Shown here in pieces: positions 1-7,774 of a DNA stretch of 64,000 nucleotides (position 1 is its first letter; each line of letters opens with the position of its first letter). The translations under genes and the position numbers were made by a program. This DNA comes from a bacterium (GTDB lineage: Bacteria; Arandabacterota; Arandabacteria; Arandabacterales; Arandabacteraceae): the NCBI GenBank assembly GCA_029933125.1, contig JAOZOU010000005.1, positions 1 through 64,000 on the forward strand, written 5' to 3'. The notes below the pieces were generated by a model. The model did not search any database, had not been told where the DNA came from, and saw only the letters and a program-made list of their open reading frames with translations.

Positions 1-345
1 ACGATAGTAGCGTGGGGCGATAATGGCCGGGGTCAGTGTGATGTACCGGAGCCGAACAGAGGATTTGTAGCGATAGCGGCGGGGAGGTATCACAGTTTAG
101 GATTGCAGGCAGATGGTACGATAGTAGCGTGGGGGAGGAATGGCCATGGACAGTGTAATGTCCCGGAGCCCAACAGTGGATTTGTAGCGATAGCCGCAGG
201 GTCGTATCACAGTTTAGGATTGCGGGCAGATGGTACGATAGTAGCGTGGGGCTATAATTCGTCTGGTCAGTGTAATGTACCCGAGCCCAACACCGGCTTT
301 GTAGCGATATCAGGAGGAGAGTGGCACAGTTTAGGTTTGAGGCGG
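1..345 (+). repeat. 117-bp tandem repeats encoding RCC1 units
   Basis: The 18-base string starting ACGATAGTAGCG recurs at 1, 118 and 235, exactly 117 bp (39 codons) apart. Copies are close to identical at DNA level over much of their length; the third diverges at its end. The array probably continues to the left of the window. Confidence 0.9.
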
Positions 346-675
346 ATCATTGGTGTGGATCCGCTCAGCAGGAGTGGGATTGAGGCAGACACTTGGGGTG
401 GGGTTAGCATCAAGGCAATCAGACCCAATCCCTTCCGTTCTGGGGTAAAGATAAGTTATGAGGTGCCAATGGGTGTAGGGTATAGGGTTAGCGTTTATGA
501 TGTAAGGGGTCGGCTGTTGAGGGAGTTAGCGAGTGGGGTTGGAGGTAGAGGAGTAGGTAGGGTTGTTTGGGATGGTAAGACGGGAGAGGGCTCGAGAGTA
601 GTACCTGGGATATATTTTGTTGTAATAGAGGCGGGTGGTGGTAGCCGGGCGCAGAAGGTGATAAAGGTTCGTTAA
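1..675 (+). CDS. RCC1-repeat surface protein with FlgD-like C-terminal domain (5' end missing)
   Basis: The reading frame is open from base 1, so the start lies outside the window; 224 codons plus stop are visible. The N-terminal part is a series of 39-residue RCC1-type beta-propeller repeats with the core AWGxNxxGQCxVPEPN followed by FVAIAAGxYHSLGL. The last ~85 residues form a FlgD-like Ig / type-IX-style sorting domain (xRPNPF, VYDVRGR, VPGIYFV, ending KVIKVR). It is inferred to be exported and surface-attached through that domain; ligand unknown. Codon choice (many GTA, ATA, AGG, GGG, TTG) differs visibly from the next genes. A hairpin follows the stop at 710-733. Confidence 0.85.
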   Translation, partial: TIVAWGDNGRGQCDVPEPNRGFVAIAAGRYHSLGLQADGTIVAWGRNGHGQCNVPEPNSGFVAIAAGSYHSLGLRADGTIVAWGYNSSGQCNVPEPNTGFVAISGGEWHSLGLRRIIGVDPLSRSGIEADTWGGVSIKAIRPNPFRSGVKISYEVPMGVGYRVSVYDVRGRLLRELASGVGGRGVGRVVWDGKTGEGSRVVPGIYFVVIEAGGGSRAQKVIKVR

Positions 676-709
676 GGCTTAGTTAGTGAATTGCCAGCAC
701 TGATGTTCT

Positions 710-733
710 GGGCAGGGGATCGTTTCCCTGCCT
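710..733 (+). terminator. Hairpin downstream of RCC1 gene
   Basis: GGCAGGG (711-717) pairs perfectly with CCCTGCC (726-732) across an 8-nt loop, and a G-U pair extends it. No T-run follows, so it may be a 3' stabiliser rather than a true intrinsic terminator. Confidence 0.35.
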
Positions 734-968
734 GCTGAGAGCGGTGCATTTCAATATGTCAGGCGTCTGATTTAGCCTGCATGTTTTTGGCTCCCGCCCC
801 AGTTGCCACTATTGAAATTCAATATGGTTGTGGTGCTCGAGGCAGGCTCGATACATTCCTACCTGCTGAGTTTGAGCCTTCGCACGCTAAGCGTCTCACT
901 TGACCTTGCACGTTTTTAGCTCCGCCCCCCCCATTCCCCGCTGCCAAGCCGAATTTGATTGAACTAGC
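710..968 (+). repeat. Imperfect tandem duplication, unit about 130 bp
   Basis: Matching landmarks recur at an offset of 128-131 bp: GGCAGG (711 and 841), CCTRCCTGCTGAG (727 and 858), GCGTCT (763 and 891), GCAYGTTTTTRGCTC (779 and 908), YTGCCA, and RTTGTGGT. The promoter of the next gene lies at the end of the second copy. Confidence 0.65.
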
Positions 969-987
969 GCTGTGATTGTGGTATACT
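959..987 (+). promoter_or_regulatory. Sigma70-type promoter of the lamin-tail protein gene
   Basis: TTGAAC (959-964), 17-bp spacer, TATACT (982-987). Initiation near 994 would give a ~50-nt leader containing an AAGGGG/CCCCTT hairpin (1007-1025) just ahead of the ribosome site GAAGGAGG (1031-1038). Confidence 0.7.
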
Positions 988-1044
988 GTAGGCACTGAGA
1001 GAAAACAAGGGGGGAGTGTCCCCTTAAGGCGAAGGAGGTTAAAA

Positions 1045-3951
1045 ATGCGTTGGGTCGCTAGTGGTGTAGTATCCCTTTTTGTCCTTGGGCTCATTGTCGT
1101 GGGGGCTTCCTATGGAGCCAATCCAGGGGATGTTGTCATAAACGAGATCTATGTCAATACGGCTGATCCCTACGATGGCTCGGAATACATAGAGCTCTAC
1201 AACACCACACCTGATTCGATAGACCTTACAGGCTGGGTCTTAAGTGGTGTTGAATATGACGAGACCTGCGGTGAGCACCATCATGAGTTTCCATCGGGCT
1301 CAGGTATTCCTGGCTATGGCTACTTTGTTGTCGTGCGGGATGTCGCCGATGGCGACGGCTTTGTTGATCGCTTCGGCATGCGCAACATGCTCGAGAAGTA
1401 CGGACTCGAGATGTATGACAGTGGTATGTACTATGAGGTCGATGATCCTGGCGTTACTAATACAATTGTTCAGAATCCCGACGACTTTGACGATCAGATA
1501 AGATTCTATCCGATTAATAGCTACGGTGATTACGGCTACCGGTGTCCCGGCGGCGGTGTCTACGAAGTGCTCTTCCTCTTCGACAGTCCTTCACGCACCA
1601 ATCTCATAGATGCCATTGAATACAGATCGCAGGCTTGCACTCAGGATATGTGCGCAGGAGTCAATGGTACGGATGATGCCTATCCCAGGTATCCCAATGA
1701 AGGGGTTGCTCTCGGGCGCGACGAATCCTCAACAGATACCGACAATTCAGCAGCTGACCTTTATGAGGAAGCCCCAACGCCGTTTGCCCAGAACTCACTC
1801 AATCTGCCACCTGACGTCTGGTCACTTCACTATAGCCCGTGTGTCCCAACCTCAAGTGATAGCGTTGAGATATCCTGCTATGCCACAGATGACGATGGTA
1901 CTGTCGACTCGGTCATCTGCTATTATAGCGTTGAGATCCCACCAGATTATCTCCCATCGAGCTATTCGACCGTGAAGATGTATCCAGCCTCAGTTGGGGA
2001 TAGCCTATACATTGTTAATCTCCCACCTCAGGGAGATCAGTATCACATAAGATTCTATGTCAAAGCTTATGACAACCTTGGTGCAGTGACGACTCATCCA
2101 GGAGATGCTCCTGAAGGTGCGTACACCTGTTTCGTTGGAATATGTCCCATAAGTTCAATTCAGGCAGTCGATGTTGGTGATGACTCTTCTTACGTTATGG
2201 GTCAAGCAAGAAACATCACAGGTATCGTGACTGCAGGAAGAGGCGTCTATAAGGACAATCTCTTCGTTGTTCAGGAGGGTACTGGTCCGTGGTCGGGTAT
2301 CTATGTGCTTGATCCAAGCTATTCGGTGCCGGCCGAGACGGGCGACAGTGTAACCATCTCAGGCAAGGTCATCGAATACTACGGACTTACTGAGCTTATG
2401 GCCTTCAGTGGTTGCTACCAGGAGCACAGCAGTGGCAATGCGGTTCCTGAGCCTTTGCTTGTGACGACGGGTACCCTCAACACGAGCTCACCCACTGCCG
2501 AGCGCTATGAGGGTGTGCTCATAAGAGTTGATAATGTCACTGTAACCAACGACAGTCTTGGCTATGGCGAGTGGGAGATAAACGATGGCTCAGGTCCATG
2601 CATTGTCGATGATGATGCCTATTACTTCTATACTCCTCGCCTCAATGATGAGCTCGAGTCTGTAAGAGGTGTTCTTTACTACTCGTTTGGAGATTACAAG
2701 ATAGAGCCAAGAGGGGATGAAGACATAATTGGTCCGCCTGCCATCTATACGCTGAGGTATTCACCTCATGCTCCAACATCTTCTGATGTGATAGACTTAA
2801 GCTGTGTTGTCATAGGTGACAATCCCATCCTTTCGGTCAAGCTTTTCTATAGCACAAATGGTGGAGCAACCTTCGACAGCACTGCTATGACAACATCAGA
2901 TACGGTTTACACAGCGCAAATTGGCCCTTATCCTGACGATACCGTGGTTGACTATTATGTTGAGGTGTGGGACAACGCTGGCTATTCGGGGCGCAAGCCA
3001 CCTGCAGGCACTTATGATTTCAGAGTCGGCATGAACACCATCTATGAAGTCCAATATGTGACTGCTGGTGGTGACAGCTCAAGCTTGGCTGGTGAGCCAG
3101 TTAACGTCTCTGGTATAGTTACTGCAGCCACTGGCGAGTATAGCGATTTCTATTTCTACATTCAAAACTCCTATAGCGGTCCTGATACTCCAGCCTTTGA
3201 TGGAGTTAAGGTCTATGACAGGACGGGTACTGTGAGTGTGGCAAGAGGTGACAGCGTTACAGTCTCAGGTGATGTCTGGGAATATTATAAGGAGACTGAG
3301 ATAGCAATGTTCTTCCCTGAGGCAATAACAATTCACTCACACAACAATCCTGTACCCACACCCTATGTTGTCACACCCACAGCAGTGAATACTCAGGAGG
3401 ATTGGGAAGGCGTACTTGTCTCCGTAGAAGGTATCGAGGTCATCGATCCCGATCTCGGGCATGGGGAGTGGATGGTTGCTACAGTTGGCTCGCCCGGGGA
3501 TTCCTGCCGTATAGGTGACAACGGCTTTTACACATATCAGCCTGTGCTTGGTGAGGATCTCGGCTACATCCATGGCATTGGGGCTTATGCTTTCGGCTTA
3601 AGGATGCTTGAGCCAAGGGATGATGATGACATCTGTGCCTCAAGCGAAGCCGGTATCGATGAGAAGGGTGAGCCGCATGGGCTCACAATGTTCATAAGAC
3701 CCAATCCCATGACCAATGGCGGTCTGGTGAGGTTTGCTATTCCAACATCGGGCGAGGTTGAGCTCAAGATTTACAATGTCCAGGGCGCGCTGGTCAGGAC
3801 CCTGCGCGATGGCTATCTTGAGGCTGGAAGCTACAAGGTCGACTGGAACGGTCGCAATGATCAGGGTGTCAAGGTTACACCTGGTATCTACTTCGTGAGA
3901 CTCGAGGATAGAAGGGGTACCATTTCAAACAAAGTCATCATCCTCAAGTAG
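1045..3951 (+). CDS. Secreted lamin-tail-domain protein with two OB-like modules and a FlgD-like sorting domain
   Basis: 968 aa from ATG 1045, chosen because GAAGGAGG lies 6 nt upstream and a signal peptide (residues 1-24, cleavage after SYG) follows directly. Domains in order: lamin-tail domain (~25-250; DVVINEIYVN, EYIELYN, DLTGWVLSG); Ig-like (~255-365); OB-like module A (~369-560); second Ig-like (~562-665); OB-like module B (~666-864); FlgD-like/T9SS-type C-terminus (~880-968; FIRPNPM, VTPGIYFVRLE, ending NKVIILK). The OB-like modules end in a shared block resembling LGYGEWEI...DGSGP...PRDDDDI. Lamin-tail domains occur in many secreted bacterial nucleases and adhesins, but no nuclease domain is visible, so the function is unknown. 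Inferred exported. Confidence 0.88.
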   Translation: MRWVASGVVSLFVLGLIVVGASYGANPGDVVINEIYVNTADPYDGSEYIELYNTTPDSIDLTGWVLSGVEYDETCGEHHHEFPSGSGIPGYGYFVVVRDVADGDGFVDRFGMRNMLEKYGLEMYDSGMYYEVDDPGVTNTIVQNPDDFDDQIRFYPINSYGDYGYRCPGGGVYEVLFLFDSPSRTNLIDAIEYRSQACTQDMCAGVNGTDDAYPRYPNEGVALGRDESSTDTDNSAADLYEEAPTPFAQNSLNLPPDVWSLHYSPCVPTSSDSVEISCYATDDDGTVDSVICYYSVEIPPDYLPSSYSTVKMYPASVGDSLYIVNLPPQGDQYHIRFYVKAYDNLGAVTTHPGDAPEGAYTCFVGICPISSIQAVDVGDDSSYVMGQARNITGIVTAGRGVYKDNLFVVQEGTGPWSGIYVLDPSYSVPAETGDSVTISGKVIEYYGLTELMAFSGCYQEHSSGNAVPEPLLVTTGTLNTSSPTAERYEGVLIRVDNVTVTNDSLGYGEWEINDGSGPCIVDDDAYYFYTPRLNDELESVRGVLYYSFGDYKIEPRGDEDIIGPPAIYTLRYSPHAPTSSDVIDLSCVVIGDNPILSVKLFYSTNGGATFDSTAMTTSDTVYTAQIGPYPDDTVVDYYVEVWDNAGYSGRKPPAGTYDFRVGMNTIYEVQYVTAGGDSSSLAGEPVNVSGIVTAATGEYSDFYFYIQNSYSGPDTPAFDGVKVYDRTGTVSVARGDSVTVSGDVWEYYKETEIAMFFPEAITIHSHNNPVPTPYVVTPTAVNTQEDWEGVLVSVEGIEVIDPDLGHGEWMVATVGSPGDSCRIGDNGFYTYQPVLGEDLGYIHGIGAYAFGLRMLEPRDDDDICASSEAGIDEKGEPHGLTMFIRPNPMTNGGLVRFAIPTSGEVELKIYNVQGALVRTLRDGYLEAGSYKVDWNGRNDQGVKVTPGIYFVRLEDRRGTISNKVIILK

Positions 3952-3977
3952 CGAGGGAGGTGATGCCAGGCTAAGCA

Positions 3978-4020
3978 CTTTGAAGCGAAGCAAGGCTTTT
4001 GGGATCGTTTCAAAGGGAGG
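3978..4020 (+). promoter_or_regulatory. Leader hairpin abutting the ribosome binding site
   Basis: CTTTGAAGCG (3978-3987) pairs with CGTTTCAAAG (4006-4015) with one G-U pair. A small AAGC/GCTT stem lies inside. The last stem base is the first base of the ribosome site GGGAGG (4015-4020), so pairing and translation could interfere. A second ribosome-site-like GGGAGGTG lies unused at 3955-3962. Confidence 0.4.
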
Positions 4021-4029
4021 TGTTGAACG

Positions 4030-4740
4030 ATGAGGACATTGATACCGTTATTGATGTTGAGCCTGGTTGCAACCGTTGCCTTTGGGCAGCCTGTTGTGAC
4101 AACGATTTATGACATCCAGAACGGCACAATTCCTTCCGGGACCCATGTTCAGGTCAACGATGTCGTTGTGACTGCTGGTCCCTATGAGTTCACAAGCACT
4201 GGCGCCTACTGCTTCGTTGAGGAGCAGGGTGGTGGCATGTACAGTGGTGTTGAGGTCTACTGGGGATCCGATCAGGCAGGCGTTTACGGTGGTCTCCAGC
4301 GTGGCGACATCGTGACCATTATCGGTGTTACAGGTGAATACTACGACATGACCGAGATTGACATCAGTGCAGCCGGTGATACCCTTATAGTTGTAGGACA
4401 TGGGACTGTTCCTGGTCCGGATGCTGTGACGACTGCCGGTATGATGACTGAGGAGTGGGAAGGTGTGCTCGTTCAGACACCTTGTGCCACAGTGACCAAC
4501 CCTGATCTCGGCTATGGTGAATGGGAGATCGACGACGGCTCTGGTCCTGGTAGAGTCGATGACAAGGGGCAGATAACCTACGTGCCGACTCTCGGCGACT
4601 GCAACATTTACACAGGAATTCTGGCTTACTCCTATGGCGCCTACAAACTCTGGCCACGTGACGACAATGACATCGTTCCCTGTGGTCCATCGGCTACACA
4701 GCAGACGCAGTGGGGTTCTATTAAGGCACTTTACAGATAG
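4030..4740 (+). CDS. Secreted single OB-like-module protein with WGSIKALYR tail
   Basis: 236 aa. Signal peptide 1-19 (cleavage after AFG). The mature protein is essentially one copy of the OB-fold-like module found twice in the upstream lamin-tail protein and once in the PHP protein downstream (VQVNDVVVTAG, GDIVTIIGVTGEYYDMTEI, EEWEGVLVQ, LGYGEWEIDDGSGP, KLWPRDDNDI). It ends in PSATQQTQWGSIKALYR, a tail nearly repeated in the next gene product, and it lacks the FlgD-like domain. SD GGGAGG is 9 nt upstream. Probably exported; the role is unknown. Similar folds occur beside secreted nucleases (YhcR-type OB domain), but nothing catalytic is visible. Confidence 0.8.
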   Translation: MRTLIPLLMLSLVATVAFGQPVVTTIYDIQNGTIPSGTHVQVNDVVVTAGPYEFTSTGAYCFVEEQGGGMYSGVEVYWGSDQAGVYGGLQRGDIVTIIGVTGEYYDMTEIDISAAGDTLIVVGHGTVPGPDAVTTAGMMTEEWEGVLVQTPCATVTNPDLGYGEWEIDDGSGPGRVDDKGQITYVPTLGDCNIYTGILAYSYGAYKLWPRDDNDIVPCGPSATQQTQWGSIKALYR

Positions 4741-4775
4741 GAGATCGAAGTGAGAAGATTAGTTGAGGTCGATGG

Positions 4776-4805
4776 AAAAGGTTTAAATCTTTTGACGAAA
4801 GGAGG
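4776..4805 (+). promoter_or_regulatory. Ribosome site preceded by a small hairpin
   Basis: AAAAG/CTTTT arms (4776-4780, 4789-4793) precede a near-perfect anti-16S complement AAAGGAGGTGAG starting at 4798, 9 nt before ATG 4815. Confidence 0.4.
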
Positions 4806-4814
4806 TGAGACCAG

Positions 4815-5423
4815 ATGAAGTGGTTGCTAGTGTTGGCCAGTATCTGCATGCTGGCATCGACTGGCTATGCTTATGAGGTATCCTACGGATGGGAGGACTG
4901 CGGCACCATTCTCGGTATGTATCCAGACGGTTACATAATCCCGACGAATGTGGAGACCCCTGTCCACAGCGGCTCCCGTGCTCTCCAGCTCGAGGACAAT
5001 CATCCAAGTGGGACACCTCAGGCATTCGTTGCCTATATCTATGGCTTGACAGATGGCGATCAGGTCTATGTTAGTTTCTGGCGCTATGATGTAACTCCTG
5101 GTGCAGCACCATCCTGCCGTATCTGGGCGCACTGGAATGATTCAGATCCGCCAGACATCGGTGGATACAATGGTAGCGCCGGTGGTAACGACGACTATGG
5201 ACCTGGTACCGGCTGGGATATGACCGATTGGACGTGGACAGTTGCTGACGGGCACACAGGTATCGTGATTGAGTGCCGTACCTATTCCAATCCTGGTGAT
5301 ATCGTCTGGATAGATGATATGTACATCAGTGCACCTGATCATGCGACGATCCTTGTGCCTGAGCCAGGACCTTCAGCAACTGAGAAGACCAGCTGGGGCA
5401 GCATTAAGTCGCTCTATCGCTGA
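4815..5423 (+). CDS. Small secreted beta-rich protein with WGSIKSLYR tail
   Basis: 202 aa. Signal peptide 1-19 (cleavage after GYA). The mature part is rich in Trp, Tyr, Gly and Asp and reads like a jelly-roll or carbohydrate-binding-module fold (HSGSRALQLED, VYVSFWRYDVTPG, ending IVWIDDMYIS), but I cannot assign a family. The C-terminus PSATEKTSWGSIKSLYR closely matches the upstream protein's tail. A very strong ribosome site (GGAGGTGA) suggests high expression. It is the last gene before a strong terminator at 5443-5480, so 1045-5423 probably forms one transcription unit. Confidence 0.8.
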   Translation: MKWLLVLASICMLASTGYAYEVSYGWEDCGTILGMYPDGYIIPTNVETPVHSGSRALQLEDNHPSGTPQAFVAYIYGLTDGDQVYVSFWRYDVTPGAAPSCRIWAHWNDSDPPDIGGYNGSAGGNDDYGPGTGWDMTDWTWTVADGHTGIVIECRTYSNPGDIVWIDDMYISAPDHATILVPEPGPSATEKTSWGSIKSLYR

Positions 5424-5442
5424 GCCGGTTGTGCATCAATCA

Positions 5443-5480
5443 AGCTCCGACCCCCGCAGCGGGGTCGGAGCTGATTTTTT
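5443..5480 (+). terminator. Strong rho-independent terminator
   Basis: A perfect 12-bp stem (AGCTCCGACCCC at 5443-5454, GGGGTCGGAGCT at 5461-5472) with a 6-nt loop is followed by GA and a run of six T (5475-5480). It ends the secreted-protein unit. Confidence 0.92.
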
Positions 5481-5566
5481 CCCCTCCCTCAACTGATTTT
5501 GCTTCTTAGCTCAAAAAGCATGCATCCTCGAGCTCCCAAGATGAGTCCAAAAAGAGAGGGTCAGCG

Positions 5567-5595
5567 TTGTGGAATAGTGAATTTCGTGTTAGAAT
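5567..5595 (+). promoter_or_regulatory. Promoter of the PHP-domain secreted protein
   Basis: TTGTGG (5567-5572), 17-bp spacer, TAGAAT (5590-5595), 36 bp before the GTG start. Confidence 0.55.
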
Positions 5596-5631
5596 AGTAT
5601 TGAAGACTCACTGAGAACCAGGAGGAAGCAA

Positions 5632-7635
5632 GTGAAGAAATTTATTTTTCTCTTTTGTCTCATCATGGTGGCACAAAGTGCATACGCATACAATGTCTAC
5701 TATGGCAACTTGCATGCCCATTGTGATTACTCAGATGGGATCGGTACGGCTCAGCATGCTTACGCCTATGCGAGGGATACCGCACTTGTGGATGTTCAAG
5801 CACTCACCGATCACAGCCATATGCTTTCAGCATCCGAATACTCGAATATGAGGACCATAGCAGCAGCATATACCCAAGATGGTGTCTTTGTTGCTCTTGC
5901 CGGTCAGGAACATGGAAGCCTCAGTACAACCCATTCAGGTGCATTTGGACACATGAACTTCTATGAAGCCACAGTTGTCATCCCCCAGTATGAAAACGGT
6001 GGGACTGACTATCGTTACAATCTTGCTGGTACTTATTCGTGGCTTGTGAGCCATACGGATGGTATCCTTGGCAATCCTCTTTACGCCGTCTTCAACCATC
6101 CTTACTACTCAGGTGGCTGTGAGCCTGATGCTCAATTCCACCACTTTGCGTATTCGGTTACAGGGGATTCAGCGATGTCCTTGACGGAGATCCGCAATGG
6201 GCGGCGTGCAGATAACTATGAACCTGAATACTTCGATGTGCTTTCGAAAGGCTGGCATGTGGGGGTGACTGCCAATCAGGACAATCATGAGGGAATGTGG
6301 GGAGATCAACCCAACCCCTACAGTGGTAATGATATCTATCTTACCGGAATCCTGGCTGATACGCTGACCAAAGAGGCTATCCTTATAGCACTCAAGGATA
6401 GACGTACATTTGCTGTGGAGGTAAATCCCAAGAGTGATAGAATGGCCATTCTATTTCAGTGCGAAGGGCACTGGATGGGGGATGTTTTTGAGACAGCAGC
6501 TGATACAGTTCACTTTGACATAACCGTCTGGGCTCAAAATGACTTCATTTCAGTTGAGCTCATCCGCAACGGGATGCAGGTAGATTATGTGAGCCCTGGA
6601 ACAAACTATTATGAATGGCATCCTGAGGATGATCCCCCAATGGGCGAATCCTACTATTTCGTAAGAGCTCAGCAGACAGATGGAGACTATCTCTGGTCGA
6701 GTCCAATCTGGGTGATAAGTACCTCAGAGGAGTGGGATCCTATAAGTGCAGTCAATGAGGATGACTCAAATGGTGAGCCAGTTCTGCTCTATCAGCAGGT
6801 AACCATCAAGGGTAGAGTGACAGCTGGCACAGGCACCTTCTCATCGATCGATAACTATATCTTTGTTCAGGATGCAACAGGTGGAGTCAATGTTGTTAAG
6901 CGCAATTCACTTGAACCTTCTGTGAGCGTTGGAGATAGTGTGACCGTCAGTGGTACGGTGGATCAGTCAGCTGGCTTGACCAAGATATCCAGTCCAACGA
7001 TAACACTTGAGGCAACAGGTCTTGGCGAGCCTCTACCACTTCTTATAACGACAGGTGATATCGAGTCGAATGGAGAGATCTATGAAGGCCTCTTCGTGAA
7101 GGTTGAGGGCTGTAGTTTGTCGGCTGGTACATGGCCAGATGAAGGCTCTGATGGCTCTGTAACAATTGATGATGGAAGCGGTGGCTGTACCCTCTTCATA
7201 GATAGTGATACCGATATCGATGGCTCAACACCTCCTACGGGTAGATTTGATGTTGTAGGCATCGTAACCCAGTATGATCCTACCTTCCCTTACTGGTCAG
7301 GCTATCGCCTAATGCCGAGGTCGACTGCCGATATTCTGCCGACATCTGGAATCCCAAGCGCCATTGCTAGCTCATCACCATGGATATTCGTGAAGAGCCC
7401 TGGAAGGGGAAAGGTAGTCCTTGAGTTTGCCCGGGAGATTGTTGATAAACACAAGAAACTTACCTTCTACAATGTCAATGGTCGCAAGGTTGATGCTCTC
7501 ACTGTTCCATCTGGAAGGATGAGCCTTCGCTGGCCAGGAGAAAGTGCTATGAGGAATGTCTCGAGCGGCATCTACTTTGCAGTGGTGGATGTGGGAGGCG
7601 AGCGCCAAGTAGCTAAAGTTGTCCTCATAAGGTAA
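5632..7635 (+). CDS. Secreted PHP-domain metallo-phosphoesterase with OB-like and FlgD-like domains
   Basis: 667 aa from GTG 5632 (SD AGGAGGA). Signal peptide 1-19 (cleavage after AYA). The PHP domain (~20-260) keeps the expected metal ligands: H28 and H30 (GNLHAHCDYSDG), D60/H61 (LTDHSH), E93/H94 (GQEHG), H156 (FNHP), D217/H219 (NQDNHEG). An Ig-like segment (~270-365) follows, then one OB-like module (~370-570) of the type in the two upstream proteins, and a degenerate FlgD-like C-terminus (GIYFAVVDVGG, ending KVVLIR). PHP proteins hydrolyse phosphoesters using a trinuclear metal site; a secreted version could act on nucleic acids, phospho-sugars or phospholipid headgroups. The substrate is not determinable here. 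It has its own promoter. Confidence 0.88.
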   Translation: MKKFIFLFCLIMVAQSAYAYNVYYGNLHAHCDYSDGIGTAQHAYAYARDTALVDVQALTDHSHMLSASEYSNMRTIAAAYTQDGVFVALAGQEHGSLSTTHSGAFGHMNFYEATVVIPQYENGGTDYRYNLAGTYSWLVSHTDGILGNPLYAVFNHPYYSGGCEPDAQFHHFAYSVTGDSAMSLTEIRNGRRADNYEPEYFDVLSKGWHVGVTANQDNHEGMWGDQPNPYSGNDIYLTGILADTLTKEAILIALKDRRTFAVEVNPKSDRMAILFQCEGHWMGDVFETAADTVHFDITVWAQNDFISVELIRNGMQVDYVSPGTNYYEWHPEDDPPMGESYYFVRAQQTDGDYLWSSPIWVISTSEEWDPISAVNEDDSNGEPVLLYQQVTIKGRVTAGTGTFSSIDNYIFVQDATGGVNVVKRNSLEPSVSVGDSVTVSGTVDQSAGLTKISSPTITLEATGLGEPLPLLITTGDIESNGEIYEGLFVKVEGCSLSAGTWPDEGSDGSVTIDDGSGGCTLFIDSDTDIDGSTPPTGRFDVVGIVTQYDPTFPYWSGYRLMPRSTADILPTSGIPSAIASSSPWIFVKSPGRGKVVLEFAREIVDKHKKLTFYNVNGRKVDALTVPSGRMSLRWPGESAMRNVSSGIYFAVVDVGGERQVAKVVLIR

Positions 7636-7685
7636 GAAGAGCCTGGTTCTGCTTGAGCTAGCTTCTATCTCCTAGTGAGGTTTTG

Positions 7686-7715
7686 TTGACCCCACTTCTC
7701 ATTGTGTGCTAACAT
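7686..7715 (+). promoter_or_regulatory. Promoter of the DASS permease-usp unit
   Basis: TTGACC (7686-7691), 18-bp spacer, TAACAT (7710-7715) preceded by TGC. The surrounding TGCTAAxxTGCCACAG string recurs at the porin promoter (11446-11461). Confidence 0.5.
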
Positions 7716-7754
7716 GCCACAGCCTTTAGTATGGCTTGCTTGGAGTGAATGGAA

Positions 7755-7770
7755 GAGGGTTGCAACCCTC
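7755..7770. promoter_or_regulatory. Perfect 16-bp palindrome at the permease start
   Basis: GAGGGTTGCAACCCTC is a perfect dyad ending 4 bp before ATG 7775. It could be an operator or an RNA hairpin that occludes initiation. Confidence 0.4.
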
Positions 7771-7774
7771 ACCC

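Larger units (their letters stand above)
676..1044. other. 369-bp intergenic region with a duplicated segment, hairpins and a promoter
   Basis: No credible gene is seen. The region holds a hairpin just after the RCC1 gene (710-733), two imperfect ~130-bp tandem copies (about 710-839 and 840-968), a good sigma70-type promoter at 959-987, and a small leader hairpin at 1007-1025 before the ribosome site of the next gene. Confidence 0.7.

Noticed and set aside
1-345. 117-bp repeats considered as a CRISPR or satellite array
   Set aside because: They are in frame with 39-residue RCC1 units and have no spacers.
3955-3972. Strong ribosome site followed by ATG and three codons (MPG)
   Set aside because: Too short to support as a leader peptide; spacing of 2 nt is poor. 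Kept only as an unused SD-like string.
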